Source: Methylibium sp.
Lineage (GTDB): Bacteria; Pseudomonadota; Gammaproteobacteria; Burkholderiales; Burkholderiaceae_C
NCBI RefSeq assembly: GCF_013817345.1
Contig: NZ_JACDCW010000033.1
Coordinates: 1-37,305 of the forward strand
Length of the DNA: 37,305 nt
Direction of reading: 5' to 3'
The notes under the pieces were generated by a model. It made no database searches and had not been told where the DNA came from. It saw only the letters and a list, made by a program, of their open reading frames with translations. How positions within the stretch are numbered: position 1 is the first letter of the stretch; each line of letters starts with the position of its first letter. The position numbers and the translations under genes are program-made. Positions 10,268-19,900 of the stretch are shown here, piece after piece.

Positions 10268-12811
10268 ATGACCGACCTTTCGCTACCGCCCTTGAATCTC
10301 ACGCTGGCGCCGCTGTCTGAGCCGCCGCCTTCGTTCGCCACCGCAGCCAGGAACCGCCCCGGGGCGTTTTCCTGGCCGACGCCCCCCTTCGCCGCCTATC
10401 TACCAGCCGCCGAGCAGACCCGGCCCGAGCCCTGCGCCATCGAAGGGCTCAACGGCAAGACGGTCAGCGGCCGGCTCATGCTCTTCATGCCGGAGCAGCA
10501 ACTCGCCAACGTGCAGGTGCCGCCGGCGCGAACGACGCTGCCCCTGCAGTTCGGGCAATTCCGCAGCCTGACGCTGACCGAGCCGCTCTCGCCCACCGCA
10601 GCGCGCGGCGACGACCCGCATGCCGCCGTGCTCGACCACCGCCCGCGCAGCCGCTTCCGACTGGTGTTCAAGGCCGGCGCGGCGCTCGAAGGCGAAACCG
10701 TCGGCTACGTCGAGACCGATTTCGGCCTGTTCCTGTTTCCGCCCACGGGCGACAGCGGCCGCGTCACGCGCCTGTTCGTGCCCGCCGAGGCGCTGGCCAG
10801 CCGCGAGCTGGGCCCGCGCGTAGGCGAGCTGCTGGTTGAAAGCCACGCCGCCACGCCCGAGCAAGTGGCCGAGGCGGCCGACATCCAGAGCCAGCTACGC
10901 ACGCAAAAGCTCGGCGACATCCTGGTGACCCAGCGCATCGTCACGCCCGCTCAACTGGTGGCGGCGATCGAGCAGCAAAGCAAGATGCCGATGGTGCGCA
11001 TCGGCGAGGCGCTGATCGCGCTGGGGCTCATCACACAGACCGAGCTCGACCGGGCGCTGGAGCAGCAGAAGGCCGACCGCGGCGTGCCCATCGGCGAGTT
11101 GCTGATCCGCCTGGGCTGCGTGTCGCGCACCGACCTGCAGACTGCACTGGCTCGCAAGATGGGCTATCCCATCGTCGATGCCGCCGCCTTCCCGATGGAG
11201 TCGGACGCGCTGAGAAAGCTTCCCCACCCGACCGCGAAGCGCCTGGGCGCGCTGCCGCTGCTGCTGCGCGACGCCACGCTGGTGGTGGCGATGGAAGATC
11301 CTTCGCGGCGCGCCGCGATCGACGAGATCGAGTTCGCGAGCCAATGCAAGATCGCGCCCGTGCTGGCCTCCCGCAGCGAGATCGAGGCAGCGTTGCCGGG
11401 TGCGTATGCGCGCATCGGCGTCGAAGTGGCCGGCGGCTATGGCAGCCCGATCGACGCGAGCGGCTTCGATTTCGAGCCGGCCGATGCCGGCAAGCTGGTC
11501 GAGAGCCTGGAGCGCGAAGGCGCTGACCGCGTCAAGAACGAAAACGAAAAGCCCATCGAGCAGAGCGACAACTCGCTGGTGCGGCTGATCCACACCATGA
11601 TCATCGAGGCCTGGAACCAGGGCGTCAGCGACATCCACATCGAGAACTACCCGGGCAAGGACAAGCTCAAGATCCGCTTCCGCAAAGACGGCATGCTGCG
11701 CCCCTACCTCGAGCTGCCGCACACCTACCGCGCCGCGATCATCGGCCGCATCAAGATCATGTGCGACCTCGACATCTCCGAGCGCCGCAAGCCGCAGGAC
11801 GGCAAGATCAATTTCACCAAGTTCTCCGCGCAGCACCGCTTCGAACTGCGCGTGGCCACCATTCCCACCAACAACGGCCTGGAAGACGTGGTGATGCGCC
11901 TGCTCACCTCCGCCAAGCCGGTGGCGGTGGGCAAGCTCGGGCTGAGCGAACGCCATCTCGCGCAGCTGAAGACGGCGATGGAGCGGCCCTACGGCCTGGT
12001 GTTGTGCGTCGGGCCCACCGGCTCGGGCAAGACCACCACGCTGCATTCGGCACTCAGCCACATCAACGTCCCCGAGCGCAAGATCTGGACCGCGGAAGAC
12101 CCGATCGAGATCACCCAGCCCGGCCTGCGCCAGGTGCAGGTCAACGGCAAGATCGACTGGACCTTCGCCAAGGCGCTGCGCGCTTTTCTGCGCGCCGACC
12201 CGGACGTGATCATGGTCGGCGAAATCCGCGACGGCGAGACTGCCCGCACCGCCATCGAGGCCTCTCTGACCGGCCACCTGGTGCTCTCCACCCTGCACAC
12301 CAACAGCGCCCCGGAAACGGTGACCCGGCTGCTCGACATGGGCATGGACCCCTTCAACTTCGCCGACGCGCTGCTGCTCGTGGCGGCGCAGCGCCTCGTG
12401 CGCAAGCTGTGCACGGAGTGCCGCACCAGCCGGCCGATCACCGAAGCCGAGTGCGAGGAACTGCTCGGCGACCACCTGTTCGTGCAGGAGGCCGCGGGCT
12501 CTAGCGCTGCGCGTGAGGCCCTGCGCACCGATTGGTTGGGTCGCTTCGGCAAGGAGGGTCGCTTGATGCACTTCGAGAGCCCCGGCTGCCCCGCCTGCGC
12601 CGACACGGGCTTTCGCGGCCGCCACGGCATCCATGAACTGATGCCGGTCTCACGCGAGATACGGCGCCTGATTCAAACCGGCGCGCGCGCCGAGGAGCTG
12701 CAGGCTACAGCGCTGCGCGAAGGCATGCACACGCTGCGCCAGGACGGCATCGAGAAGGTGCTGCAGGGCATGACCACGATCGACGAGGTGCGTGCGACGA
12801 GCAACGTCTGA
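10268..12811 (+). CDS. GspE/PilB-family type II secretion/type IV pilus ATPase, orphan, with MshEN-like N-terminus
   Basis: A protein of about 847 residues. The C-terminal ATPase is complete: Walker [11 protein letters not shown] (~582), Walker B region [14 protein letters not shown], His box [17 protein letters not shown], and a zinc-binding pair of CxxC motifs (CTEC and CPAC). Upstream are three tandem helical units, [40 protein letters not shown] and [20 protein letters not shown] (~215-310), resembling MshEN/T2SSE-N domains, some of which bind cyclic di-GMP. The first ~200 residues are less familiar and could be a further regulatory domain. ATG 10268 is preferred; ATG 10238 would add 10 residues, and neither has a clear ribosome binding site. 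No secretin, pseudopilin or other assembly gene is nearby, so its partner machine is elsewhere in the genome. Confidence 0.88.
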   Translation: MTDLSLPPLNLTLAPLSEPPPSFATAARNRPGAFSWPTPPFAAYLPAAEQTRPEPCAIEGLNGKTVSGRLMLFMPEQQLANVQVPPARTTLPLQFGQFRSLTLTEPLSPTAARGDDPHAAVLDHRPRSRFRLVFKAGAALEGETVGYVETDFGLFLFPPTGDSGRVTRLFVPAEALASRELGPRVGELLVESHAATPEQVAEAADIQSQLRTQKLGDILVTQRIVTPAQLVAAIEQQSKMPMVRIGEALIALGLITQTELDRALEQQKADRGVPIGELLIRLGCVSRTDLQTALARKMGYPIVDAAAFPMESDALRKLPHPTAKRLGALPLLLRDATLVVAMEDPSRRAAIDEIEFASQCKIAPVLASRSEIEAALPGAYARIGVEVAGGYGSPIDASGFDFEPADAGKLVESLEREGADRVKNENEKPIEQSDNSLVRLIHTMIIEAWNQGVSDIHIENYPGKDKLKIRFRKDGMLRPYLELPHTYRAAIIGRIKIMCDLDISERRKPQDGKINFTKFSAQHRFELRVATIPTNNGLEDVVMRLLTSAKPVAVGKLGLSERHLAQLKTAMERPYGLVLCVGPTGSGKTTTLHSALSHINVPERKIWTAEDPIEITQPGLRQVQVNGKIDWTFAKALRAFLRADPDVIMVGEIRDGETARTAIEASLTGHLVLSTLHTNSAPETVTRLLDMGMDPFNFADALLLVAAQRLVRKLCTECRTSRPITEAECEELLGDHLFVQEAAGSSAAREALRTDWLGRFGKEGRLMHFESPGCPACADTGFRGRHGIHELMPVSREIRRLIQTGARAEELQATALREGMHTLRQDGIEKVLQGMTTIDEVRATSNV

Positions 12812-12848
12812 GCGAGGTCGCGGTTGTAAGGCACAGGCTCTGCAAAGC

Positions 12849-13973
12849 TCAGGGACGCAAGGCGATCGTGCGCTTGCGCAGCGTGGGAGTTACCGCATCC
12901 CATAGAGCGACTGCTTCGGCTTCGCTCAGGCTGGCCGACGTGAGATTGCCGACAAGGGCTGATTCCTCCAATGTTCTCGGCGGCGCTGGAATCCTGAAAC
13001 CGTTAAACAGCGTCAGGCTCACGAACGGCTTGGCGGGGTCGCGCTCGGTGACGTTGGCTTGAAGGTCGAACATCGTGCCGGGCACACGTTCTGGAGTCGG
13101 CCCGCGCATCAACCATTCCTCGACGGGTTGGCCTTGAATGTCGCGCTTGCCTTTGCGGACGGTGGTGGTGCCGGATCGTTGCATCTCTCGCTCGACTTTC
13201 GCAGTGCGTTCAAGCAAAGTGTCGTTTTCACGAACGACCGTGTCGGACTGAAAAGAGAAATACACGTCCTGAGTGTCTTTAAGGTGGAAAGCGATCTGCA
13301 TCGACTCCTTTTCGCTGGGCGAGCCCTTGACGAAGCCGTTGGCGATGCACAGACCGGACTCCTGAGGTACCTCTCCTTCGGCTAGGCCTCGGGTGCGGGC
13401 GAAGACGTCCAGCAGTTGAGCGAGCTTCTCGGGCGTTGTTGTTTGCCGCGTATCGTCAGCCGATCTGCTTTTCGAGAAGCTCATATCCCTGGCGTCGATT
13501 TGCAGCAGCAAGGCGTAACCGTCCCTCCACGCGCGCAGCTCGAGAGTTCGCAAGACGTTCGATTCCCTCGATCGGGATCGATCAAAGATCAGGCCGCTTG
13601 CGTTCGGAGCGGACCAATTTGACTTTAGGGAACTGTCACCGCTTCCATAGATGGTTTCGCGCTTCAACTCCTCTTGGCGGATACGCAAAGCCATCGAAAA
13701 ATCGCGCTCTGCCAACGGATTGATGCTGATTCGGACCTCGTCGACTTCAGCATACGACTGGGTGTTCTGCAACAGATCTCGGGGCAGGTCGAGCAAGTGC
13801 CTGCCGACGCAACGCGTGGTCATCTCGGACGTGAGTGCTTTCATTCGCTGAGCCTCTTGGGGCGTCAAAGGGGGCGGCCCGGGGTTGCAGCCGGAGATGA
13901 GCAAGGCTGACGCGACGGCGATCCACTGGACAAGACCACCGCGTGCCGATGCCGCTCGTAGGCGAGAACTCAT
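12849..13973 (-). CDS. Tli4-like T6SS immunity lipoprotein
   Basis: A 374-residue lipoprotein. The N-terminus has a hydrophobic segment ending LLISGC, with lipobox Cys29, so it is exported and lipidated, in the periplasm where a phospholipase effector would act. The mature part carries the pattern TTRCVGRHLLDLP seen near the start of Tli4-family immunity proteins. A second recognisable stretch is ESGLCIANGFVKG near the middle, and WLMRG and VSLTLFNGFRIP mark the C-terminal half. The ATG overlaps the stop of the lipase gene in ATGA (13970-13973), typical of an effector/immunity pair. It ends 37 bp from the convergent ATPase gene. Family assignment is from memory of motifs; the pairing by position is strong. 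Confidence 0.78.
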   Translation of the reverse strand: MSSRLRAASARGGLVQWIAVASALLISGCNPGPPPLTPQEAQRMKALTSEMTTRCVGRHLLDLPRDLLQNTQSYAEVDEVRISINPLAERDFSMALRIRQEELKRETIYGSGDSSLKSNWSAPNASGLIFDRSRSRESNVLRTLELRAWRDGYALLLQIDARDMSFSKSRSADDTRQTTTPEKLAQLLDVFARTRGLAEGEVPQESGLCIANGFVKGSPSEKESMQIAFHLKDTQDVYFSFQSDTVVRENDTLLERTAKVEREMQRSGTTTVRKGKRDIQGQPVEEWLMRGPTPERVPGTMFDLQANVTERDPAKPFVSLTLFNGFRIPAPPRTLEESALVGNLTSASLSEAEAVALWDAVTPTLRKRTIALRP

Positions 13974-15598
13974 TCGTAGCGCAAGCTGGTCTCTTGAACT
14001 GCCTGCGCGATAAGGACAATCGAGCGCAAGGTGAATCGACAGGCTCGCAAGTTGTCTTGCCCCTTGGTGTGGTTGAAGGCCGGTTCGTGACCGACGTCGA
14101 CTTGCAGAAAGGCCCGCACGAAGTCCTTGGCCGCCACGCCGGAGCGGTGAGGCACCGTGCCGTCGCCTGCCTCCTCGGGCTCGCTGAGCGAATAGCTCTG
14201 GTGTTCACCGGTGGCCCATCCCGTGCCGCCTAGCGGTGCAGCGGCCGTACGCGTTGTGCCCAGTTCGATACCCCCGACGGGACGAGCACCGAGCACGTCC
14301 GCGGGACGATCGCCTCGCAGCCAGCCGCCGCCGTTGCCCGTCCAGGTGACTTTGCCGTAGGCGCGCTTGTCGTTGTCGCTCCCGAAGAACGCACAAGTGT
14401 TCGAGTGGTATTTCGATCGAATGCTCTCGTGAAAAGGTTTCACTTTTTCCTCGATCGTGTCTTCGAACGCCTGCCAATCCGAATCCGTCTGCGCCTGCCG
14501 CTTCTTCGGATCACGCTCCTCGTTGAGCGGATTCATCAACCGGTCTTCGCACATGCTCCACCACTTGCCGCGCACGGCGTAGATTTCGCTGTACGGGTCG
14601 CCGTCCTTCGGAAAGCTGTACTTGTGTTTGCCGTCCTTGATCTGGAGCCAGCCGTTGCCGTATTCGGCCGTGGGCAGCAGTTGCAGCGGCCCCGGCGCGC
14701 TCGACAGCACGGCGGTCATCTCGCCGGCATCGTCTCCCAAGACTGCCGCCGACGTTGCGCCGAGCACGCTGTACCAGGGCGTGAACTCGGTGCCGGCCTT
14801 GAAACGCCGGTAGACTGCGGCCGCCCCGAGCGTGGGCATGACGCCGTGCACGACGCCGAGGATCTTGTCCTTCATGCCCGCGAGTTCCGAACAGTAGCGC
14901 GCCACTAGGCCACCCATGGAGTGCGTCACGAGGATGACCTTCTCGCACTTCTTGCGGTCGCGCCGGTAGCGCGCAATCACGTCGTCGATGCGTTGCGCCA
15001 GCCGATTGGCAGAGTGGGCGTTGCTGTCGAGCCAGTTGTAGCCGCAGGCATGCACCGCGAACCGGTAGCGGTAGCTCAGGCCGACCGCCTCGTCCGACAA
15101 CGCGGCTTCTCCGAGCATGGCGCCGAGGTTCTCATTCATCAGACGGACACGCTCGCCCGCTGCGGGGTTGTCGAAGTCGTTGAGTGCGTTTTCCAGCCAG
15201 ACCAGGAACGCCGCGTAACTGATTGCACCGACCTCGCCCCAGCCACGCCGCTGCAGCTCCTCTTCGCCTTGCAGCGTACCCGTTGGAATGACGCCTCTGT
15301 CGTCGACCTCCATAGTGGCAGGCGTCAGCGTTTGCTTTCGACGCTGAGCGCCCCTCGCCAGCCAGGGAAGCATCGAAAGGTTCGAGTTCAATGTCCAGTC
15401 CACGCCAGCAGCGCGACCGATTCCTTTCAGATTGCTGCCCATCACTCCCGGCACGAAGATCACCGGAATGATCCGGTCCGGGATCATGTTCACCACCGCC
15501 ACACTGGCGTCGGGCGCGGACATGATCGACTTCCATTGCGGATTGCCACGACGGTCGTACGCAGGCGTAATGAGGCGCTCGATGGTTTTCTCGGTCAT
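13970..15598 (-). CDS. Tle4-like T6SS lipase effector (alpha/beta hydrolase)
   Basis: A 542-residue alpha/beta hydrolase. FVPGVMGSNLKG (residues 48-59) is the oxyanion-hole region of LCAT/Tle4-like lipases. The nucleophile elbow is VILVTHSMGGLVARY with Ser227; the usual first Gly of GxSxG is Thr225. GDGTVPHRSG supplies the probable Asp479, and FNH near residue 510 the probable catalytic His. There is no signal peptide, which fits delivery by the type VI apparatus rather than Sec. It begins 5 bp after the vgrG stop and overlaps the immunity gene, so the three form a cargo operon. The expected activity is phospholipid hydrolysis in the target cell's periplasm; substrate position is not predictable here. 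No Tec-type (DUF4123) chaperone gene accompanies it. Confidence 0.82.
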   Translation of the reverse strand: MTEKTIERLITPAYDRRGNPQWKSIMSAPDASVAVVNMIPDRIIPVIFVPGVMGSNLKGIGRAAGVDWTLNSNLSMLPWLARGAQRRKQTLTPATMEVDDRGVIPTGTLQGEEELQRRGWGEVGAISYAAFLVWLENALNDFDNPAAGERVRLMNENLGAMLGEAALSDEAVGLSYRYRFAVHACGYNWLDSNAHSANRLAQRIDDVIARYRRDRKKCEKVILVTHSMGGLVARYCSELAGMKDKILGVVHGVMPTLGAAAVYRRFKAGTEFTPWYSVLGATSAAVLGDDAGEMTAVLSSAPGPLQLLPTAEYGNGWLQIKDGKHKYSFPKDGDPYSEIYAVRGKWWSMCEDRLMNPLNEERDPKKRQAQTDSDWQAFEDTIEEKVKPFHESIRSKYHSNTCAFFGSDNDKRAYGKVTWTGNGGGWLRGDRPADVLGARPVGGIELGTTRTAAAPLGGTGWATGEHQSYSLSEPEEAGDGTVPHRSGVAAKDFVRAFLQVDVGHEPAFNHTKGQDNLRACRFTLRSIVLIAQAVQETSLRYE

Positions 15599-15602
15599 CG
15601 CA

Positions 15603-18600
15603 TCAGGCCTCGGGCATCAGTCGAAAACACAGCGCTTCGACGAACTGGCTTTTCTGCAGCCCCGTTTTGCCGTTCGCGTCGGTTACGCCACGGATGACCG
15701 AGCCGTCGCCGCGAACGATCTCGAAGGCGCGATTCTTCAGTGGCGAGCCGTCGTAAGGCCAGCGCAGTTCGTATTGCTCGTCCAACGGCGTTGCCTGCGG
15801 CCAAGCGTTCATTCCCTGGGCGTAGGTCTGCGGCCCCCCGAACGACTTCTGCCCCGCCCTCACCGTGATCTTCCCCGGGCACATCGCCGTGATGTTGCCG
15901 CCCTCGATCGTGATGCTGGCCCCGCCGGCGGTGCTCAGCACGATGCGCTTGGCCGCGGCCCAGTCGATGTGGCTCGTGGCCGACTGGAGCGTCACGTCGT
16001 CCTTCGCGGCAATCTGCAGCTTGTCGGCCTGCGCCTGCAGCTCGATGTCGCCCTGCCCGGCGATGAAGGTCAGGCCCGTGCCAGCCGCCTGCTCGCCCGC
16101 ACCGACGGCCCCGCCCAGCATGCCGATGGCCTGGCCGCTGTGGATGCGGGCGGTGCCGCCGATGGCGAAGTGGCTGTCTCGTCCTGCGCCCAGCGCGATC
16201 GTCTCGCCCGCGGCCAGTTGCAGGTCCTGCCCGGCGGCGACGGCCAGCTCGGCCTTCGCGGTAATGGCGATCACCGGGTCGGTGGTGTGGGGCAGCCTGC
16301 CCGGTCCCGCTGCCGCGCCGGGAGCAGCGGTCTGCGTGTTCTTGCTGGCCGCATCCGCGGCGGCCTGCTCGGCGCTGGCGTCGCTCACCATGCCTTTGAG
16401 CGCCGTGTGCAGTGCCGCCAGCGGGGCTTGCGTGTCGCTGAGCGCGCTGTGCTTGGCCTTCGTGCTGCCGATATGCCCGGCCAACTTGACGGTCTGGTGC
16501 AGGTTGGCCGCCTCGCTCAGTGTCTTGCCCAGCGCCGCGAGCTGCCCGGCCAGCGCGATGCCCGCAGCGTTGTCGCCCGCCGGCTCGCCGGGACGAGTGC
16601 CGTAGCTGCTGATCAGCAGGCCTTGCTTGGCGCGCACCGCGCCGTAGGCATCCGTCCTGAGCTCGAAGCCCAGCCCCCGGAAGCTGCCCCGGTGGTTGTC
16701 GGCCTGGTGGATCAGGTGGCCCAGGTTGAGCTGGCTGGCGTGCTGGGTGCTGGCGAGCTGCACGCGCAGTTGGGCGTCGCTGTCGTCGAAGACGAGCTGG
16801 TTGTGGCCTGCCGCTCCTGTGCCGAACTCCTGCGTCTTCCAGCCCGACAGAGCCGCAGCGTTGCGCTGGCCGCCGGCCTCCAGGGCGGCGGGGCTGGCGC
16901 CGTGCCAGGGCGGGGCGTGGCCACCGGTGGTGTTGCCTTGCCCGGCGGGGCGGTGGTCGGCGGAGTGGCTGAAGACGGCGCTGGCGGCACTGGCGGCGCT
17001 GGTGTCTTTGTCGGCATGCACGTTGCCGCGGGCGCCATCGCCGGCGTTAGAGCGGCCCTGCGCAGCGCCGTGCGCGGCCTTGCCGCCCGGCGTGGCCGGC
17101 ACACCGCCCTCGCCGCGCCCGTCGTACAGCGCGCCGATGACCAGCGGGCGCTCGATGTCGTTGTCCATGAAACCGACCAGCACCTGCTGGCCGATTCTGG
17201 GGATGAACTGGCAGCCCATGCCCGCGCCGGCCCAGCGCTGCATGACGCGCACCCAGGTGCTGGCTTCGCCCGGGGGCTGGAAGTCGTGGCGGATGCGGAT
17301 GCGGCCCAGGCGGTCGGTGTGGATCTGCTCGGCGCCGCTGCCGTGGCTGCTGCCGTCGGCGCCGACGACGGTGGCGGTGAGCGGGCCTTGGGCAGTGGGT
17401 CGATTGTTCAGGCGCCGGCCGGCCTCGTCGGTGAGCGCGGGGCGCCAGGGCACGTGGGCGTCGAGGGCTTCGAAGCGGTTGCCATAGCCGGTGGCGGCGG
17501 CCTGGGCTCGGACCTCGGCACCGACCCAAGGAGCGAGCAGGTCGGCGGGCTCGGCGGGCTCGCTGAAGTCGCCGGCCCCGAAGCCACCCGCAGCGAAGCT
17601 GTCGTCGTCGAAGCCGTGCGCGTCGAAGCGGGGGGCGTGCGGCACGCCGGCGATGCGCTGGCCGATGTCCTTGGGCAAATTGTTGATGCCGGCGTGGATC
17701 ACCGCGGTGAGCAGGAAGCGGCGCTCGGGCTCGTTCTGGCCGAGCGAGGCCAAGGTATCCAGGGGGCTGCCGGTGAGCTCGAAGCTGGTGCCGGCGGTGA
17801 AGCTGCGCACGGTGGCGCAGCCCAGCCAGGTCTTGTTGCGGGCTTCGATGGCTTCCTGGCTCAGGGTGGCGGCGCACTGGGCCTGCACGGGGGTGGCGAA
17901 GGCGTAGGCGCGGGCGGGCTCATAAGCCTCCAGTCGCGGGGCGTTCGGTCCGCCGATCAGTTGGTTCGTGGGCACGCTGGCGGCGACTACGCGCTTGGCC
18001 CAATAGTCCCAGCTGAGCACGGTGATCTCGGCAGCCTGCAGCACGCGGGCGCTGCCGAAGGCCTGCACGGCATCGCTGTGTTCCTGGCTGCTGGCGCGGT
18101 GGAAGCGGATGCCCCCGCCTTGCTCGCTGCTGCGGTCTGCGGGGCAGCTGGCCGCGCCGGGGCTGTCGGCGAAGAAGACGATGCGGCCGAAGGAGTCGGC
18201 TTCGCTCGCCGGGGTGGATCGGGCGGATCGGGCGGATCGGGCGGGTGGGCCGGCCGGGTTCGCTGGGGCGGCCGAGCCGGCTTGTGCTGCGCCGGTTTCC
18301 TCCATGCGCCAGCCGATGCCTTCCTCGGCGAGCAGCCGGGTGAGGAAGGCGAGATCGGTCTCGCGGTACTGCACGGTGTAGCTGCGCACTTGACCGGTGC
18401 CGACGAAGGGGCTGCGGGCGAGGTGCGCCGTCACGTCATCGGTCCAGCGCCAGCGGGCGTGGGCGGAGTAGCGGGCGAACACGCTCTCGACGATCTGCAC
18501 GAGGCTTTGCTCTTGCCAGACTTGGCTGCGCCGGGTGTGCCCGAGCAAGGCGATCCAGGGACGCACGGTGAGGCGCCAGCGGGCGAAGCCGCCGTCGGCG

Positions 18601-18887
18601 TCTCCAGCGCGGGCCGCGAACACCAGGCCGCTGCGCGGGTGCAGGCTGCCGTCGGCGAGCACGGTGTGCAGCGTGAGCCGCTGGCCGAGCAGGGCCTGGG
18701 TGTCCAGGCCGGCGTCGGTGTCCAGGGCGACGAGCTCCATCGTCCACGGTGCGTCGAGCTGTTCCTTCAGGCTCCAGGCCTGGACCAGCAACTTGGAGAG
18801 TGCGCCTTCGCCCTGCAGGCGGTACAGGCGGGCGGCGTCGTCGAAATGCAGAGCGTTGAATGCAGGAGCGAAGGGCTGACGACTCAT
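15603..18887 (-). CDS. vgrG: VgrG, type VI secretion spike protein with DUF2345 and a C-terminal extension
   Basis: A 1094-residue spike protein. Residues ~1-500 form the gp27-like part (TVQYRETDLAFLTRLLAEEG is a strong VgrG signature), followed by the gp5/OB region with MQRWAGAGMGCQFIPRIGQQ and VLVGFMDNDIERPLVIGALY. A DUF2345 beta-helix follows (~760-1010). The last ~75 residues (from LRWPYDGSPLKN to CFRLMPEA) look like a small beta-sandwich, transthyretin-like extension (DGSVIRGVTDANGKTGL), of the kind that binds cargo in other VgrGs. A low-complexity Ala/Pro/Ser/Arg stretch (~205-235) interrupts the gp27 domain. ATG 18887 has AGGAA at good spacing. The next gene downstream encodes the lipase, so this VgrG probably carries it directly. 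Confidence 0.93.
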   Translation of the reverse strand: MSRQPFAPAFNALHFDDAARLYRLQGEGALSKLLVQAWSLKEQLDAPWTMELVALDTDAGLDTQALLGQRLTLHTVLADGSLHPRSGLVFAARAGDADGGFARWRLTVRPWIALLGHTRRSQVWQEQSLVQIVESVFARYSAHARWRWTDDVTAHLARSPFVGTGQVRSYTVQYRETDLAFLTRLLAEEGIGWRMEETGAAQAGSAAPANPAGPPARSARSARSTPASEADSFGRIVFFADSPGAASCPADRSSEQGGGIRFHRASSQEHSDAVQAFGSARVLQAAEITVLSWDYWAKRVVAASVPTNQLIGGPNAPRLEAYEPARAYAFATPVQAQCAATLSQEAIEARNKTWLGCATVRSFTAGTSFELTGSPLDTLASLGQNEPERRFLLTAVIHAGINNLPKDIGQRIAGVPHAPRFDAHGFDDDSFAAGGFGAGDFSEPAEPADLLAPWVGAEVRAQAAATGYGNRFEALDAHVPWRPALTDEAGRRLNNRPTAQGPLTATVVGADGSSHGSGAEQIHTDRLGRIRIRHDFQPPGEASTWVRVMQRWAGAGMGCQFIPRIGQQVLVGFMDNDIERPLVIGALYDGRGEGGVPATPGGKAAHGAAQGRSNAGDGARGNVHADKDTSAASAASAVFSHSADHRPAGQGNTTGGHAPPWHGASPAALEAGGQRNAAALSGWKTQEFGTGAAGHNQLVFDDSDAQLRVQLASTQHASQLNLGHLIHQADNHRGSFRGLGFELRTDAYGAVRAKQGLLISSYGTRPGEPAGDNAAGIALAGQLAALGKTLSEAANLHQTVKLAGHIGSTKAKHSALSDTQAPLAALHTALKGMVSDASAEQAAADAASKNTQTAAPGAAAGPGRLPHTTDPVIAITAKAELAVAAGQDLQLAAGETIALGAGRDSHFAIGGTARIHSGQAIGMLGGAVGAGEQAAGTGLTFIAGQGDIELQAQADKLQIAAKDDVTLQSATSHIDWAAAKRIVLSTAGGASITIEGGNITAMCPGKITVRAGQKSFGGPQTYAQGMNAWPQATPLDEQYELRWPYDGSPLKNRAFEIVRGDGSVIRGVTDANGKTGLQKSQFVEALCFRLMPEA
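18217..18243. repeat. Three tandem 9-bp repeats within vgrG
   Basis: GATCGGGCG occurs three times in a row, encoding a repeated Ala-Arg-Ser run in the low-complexity insertion of VgrG. Copy number changes would add or remove three residues without a frameshift. Confidence 0.8.
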
Positions 18888-19245
18888 GAAAAATTCCTGT
18901 CGCGCCCACGGTCGGGCGCGGCATGGTATTCGGCTGCTAGTGCCTTGCGAGCGAAAAAAAGTGCTTCACCCCCAAGGGAAGGACGCCTACGAAAAGCGGG
19001 TCTTCCAAAGGAAAACCGGCTGTGGCCTCAGCCTTGCTTCGAGGGCTTCACGGCAGCTCTGTCGCCACGCACTGAACGCCCGAAAGACCGCCTCCCGCAG
19101 CGGTGAACGCCTGACAGACGACGGCCCCGCCGGAAGCCGCTTTGTGAACCACACCACGCTGGTGCTGCCGGCGGCAGCCGCGCCGATCGGCATGTAGCTT
19201 GGAGTCCCCTGGATCTGCGAATTGGCATCAAGGCAAGCCAGGCGC
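18888..19245 (-). other. Non-coding stretch upstream of vgrG
   Basis: About 360 bp between vgrG and the truncated transposase. It holds a hairpin just before the vgrG ribosome binding site (18901-18920) and an A/T run near 18954. I see no further transposase remnant in any frame and no gene. Confidence 0.45.
18901..18920. promoter_or_regulatory. Hairpin in the vgrG leader
   Basis: CGCGCCC (18901-18907) and GGGCGCG (18914-18920) form a 7-bp GC stem with a 6-nt loop. It sits a few bases before the vgrG ribosome binding site and could affect translation or act as a weak terminator. Confidence 0.4.
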
Positions 19246-19731
19246 CTAACCGCAGCGGCGCAGAGTCGCGCCGTCCGTCGCGACGATGGCCGCTTCCGCC
19301 ATGCTGCCGGGCTTCATGAGCAGGCCTTGGTGGCGCAGGAAATTGTCGATCTCGCTGAGCAGGGTGCGCAGGAGCGATTGGCTCTCGAGGAGGCGCCTGA
19401 ATTCGAGCATCGTGCTGGCGCACGGAACGCTCTGTGTATTGAAGTCGATGTCTACAAAGCGGCGCAGCGCGCCGGAGTCGTGCAGCGCGTCTTCCAGGGC
19501 GTCGTCGGCGAGGGCATACCACCGCTGCACGAAGTGCAGCCGCAGCATGCAGGGCAGGTCGACCGACGGGCGGCTGCGCACCCCTTCGCGCTCGCGCGGC
19601 CAATGCGGCTCGGCGGCCTGCGTCAGCCGGTCCCAGGGCACGACCTGCTCCATGACCGCCAGGAAACGCTCTCGCCGAGTGACCTTCTTTTTCGCCCAAC
19701 GCTCTACCCCGACCGTGACCAATTGCTTCAT
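19246..19731 (-). pseudogene. Truncated IS5-family transposase
   Basis: A 161-residue N-terminal fragment of an IS5-type (DUF772) transposase. Recognisable are an opening MKQLVTVGVERWAKKKVTRR, then VMEQVVPWDRLTQAAEPHWP, then LPCMLRLHFVQRWYALADDA with LHDSGALRRFVDID and STMLEFRRLLESQSL. Full proteins are about twice this length; here the frame ends shortly after what should be the first catalytic Asp region, and no C-terminal DDE part follows in any frame. The ATG keeps a good AGGAG site. The missing half indicates an old, deleted insertion. It lies between the T6SS cargo operon and the alpha-E gene, where a transglutaminase gene is often found in related genomes. Inverted terminal repeats could not be defined. 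Confidence 0.72.
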
Positions 19732-19900
19732 CGCATCGCTCCTGCAAGAGGGGCCGAAGTGTCGCCCGGGCGACGGTGCCGGGCTATGAGGGCTCCCCAC
19801 ACTCGGCGCCCCTTGAAAACCGGCCGACCGCACAGTAGCGCGGCGCCGCTTCGGCGCCTCTCGAAACGACGCAAGCGCTTGTGCGCTCGAGGGCAGAGCC

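Noticed and set aside
10895-12634. 579-codon open frame on the minus strand opposite the GspE-like gene
   Set aside because: Antisense to the conserved ATPase motifs; no recognisable domain of its own.
12849-18887. A full type VI secretion cluster
   Set aside because: Only vgrG, a lipase and an immunity gene are present; no tss structural gene, ClpV or PAAR is in the window.
15432-19106. 1224-codon open frame on the plus strand opposite vgrG
   Set aside because: It crosses the ends of two real genes and has repetitive Gly/Ala/Val composition typical of an antisense shadow.
18987-19193. C-terminal half of the IS5 transposase downstream of the fragment
   Set aside because: No DDE-domain motif is visible in any frame here; the region appears non-coding.
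19855-19880. GGCGCCG-CTT-CGGCGCC type hairpin near 19840-19860 as an alpha-E terminator
   Set aside because: GC stem without a T-tract, of a kind expected by chance in such GC-rich DNA.
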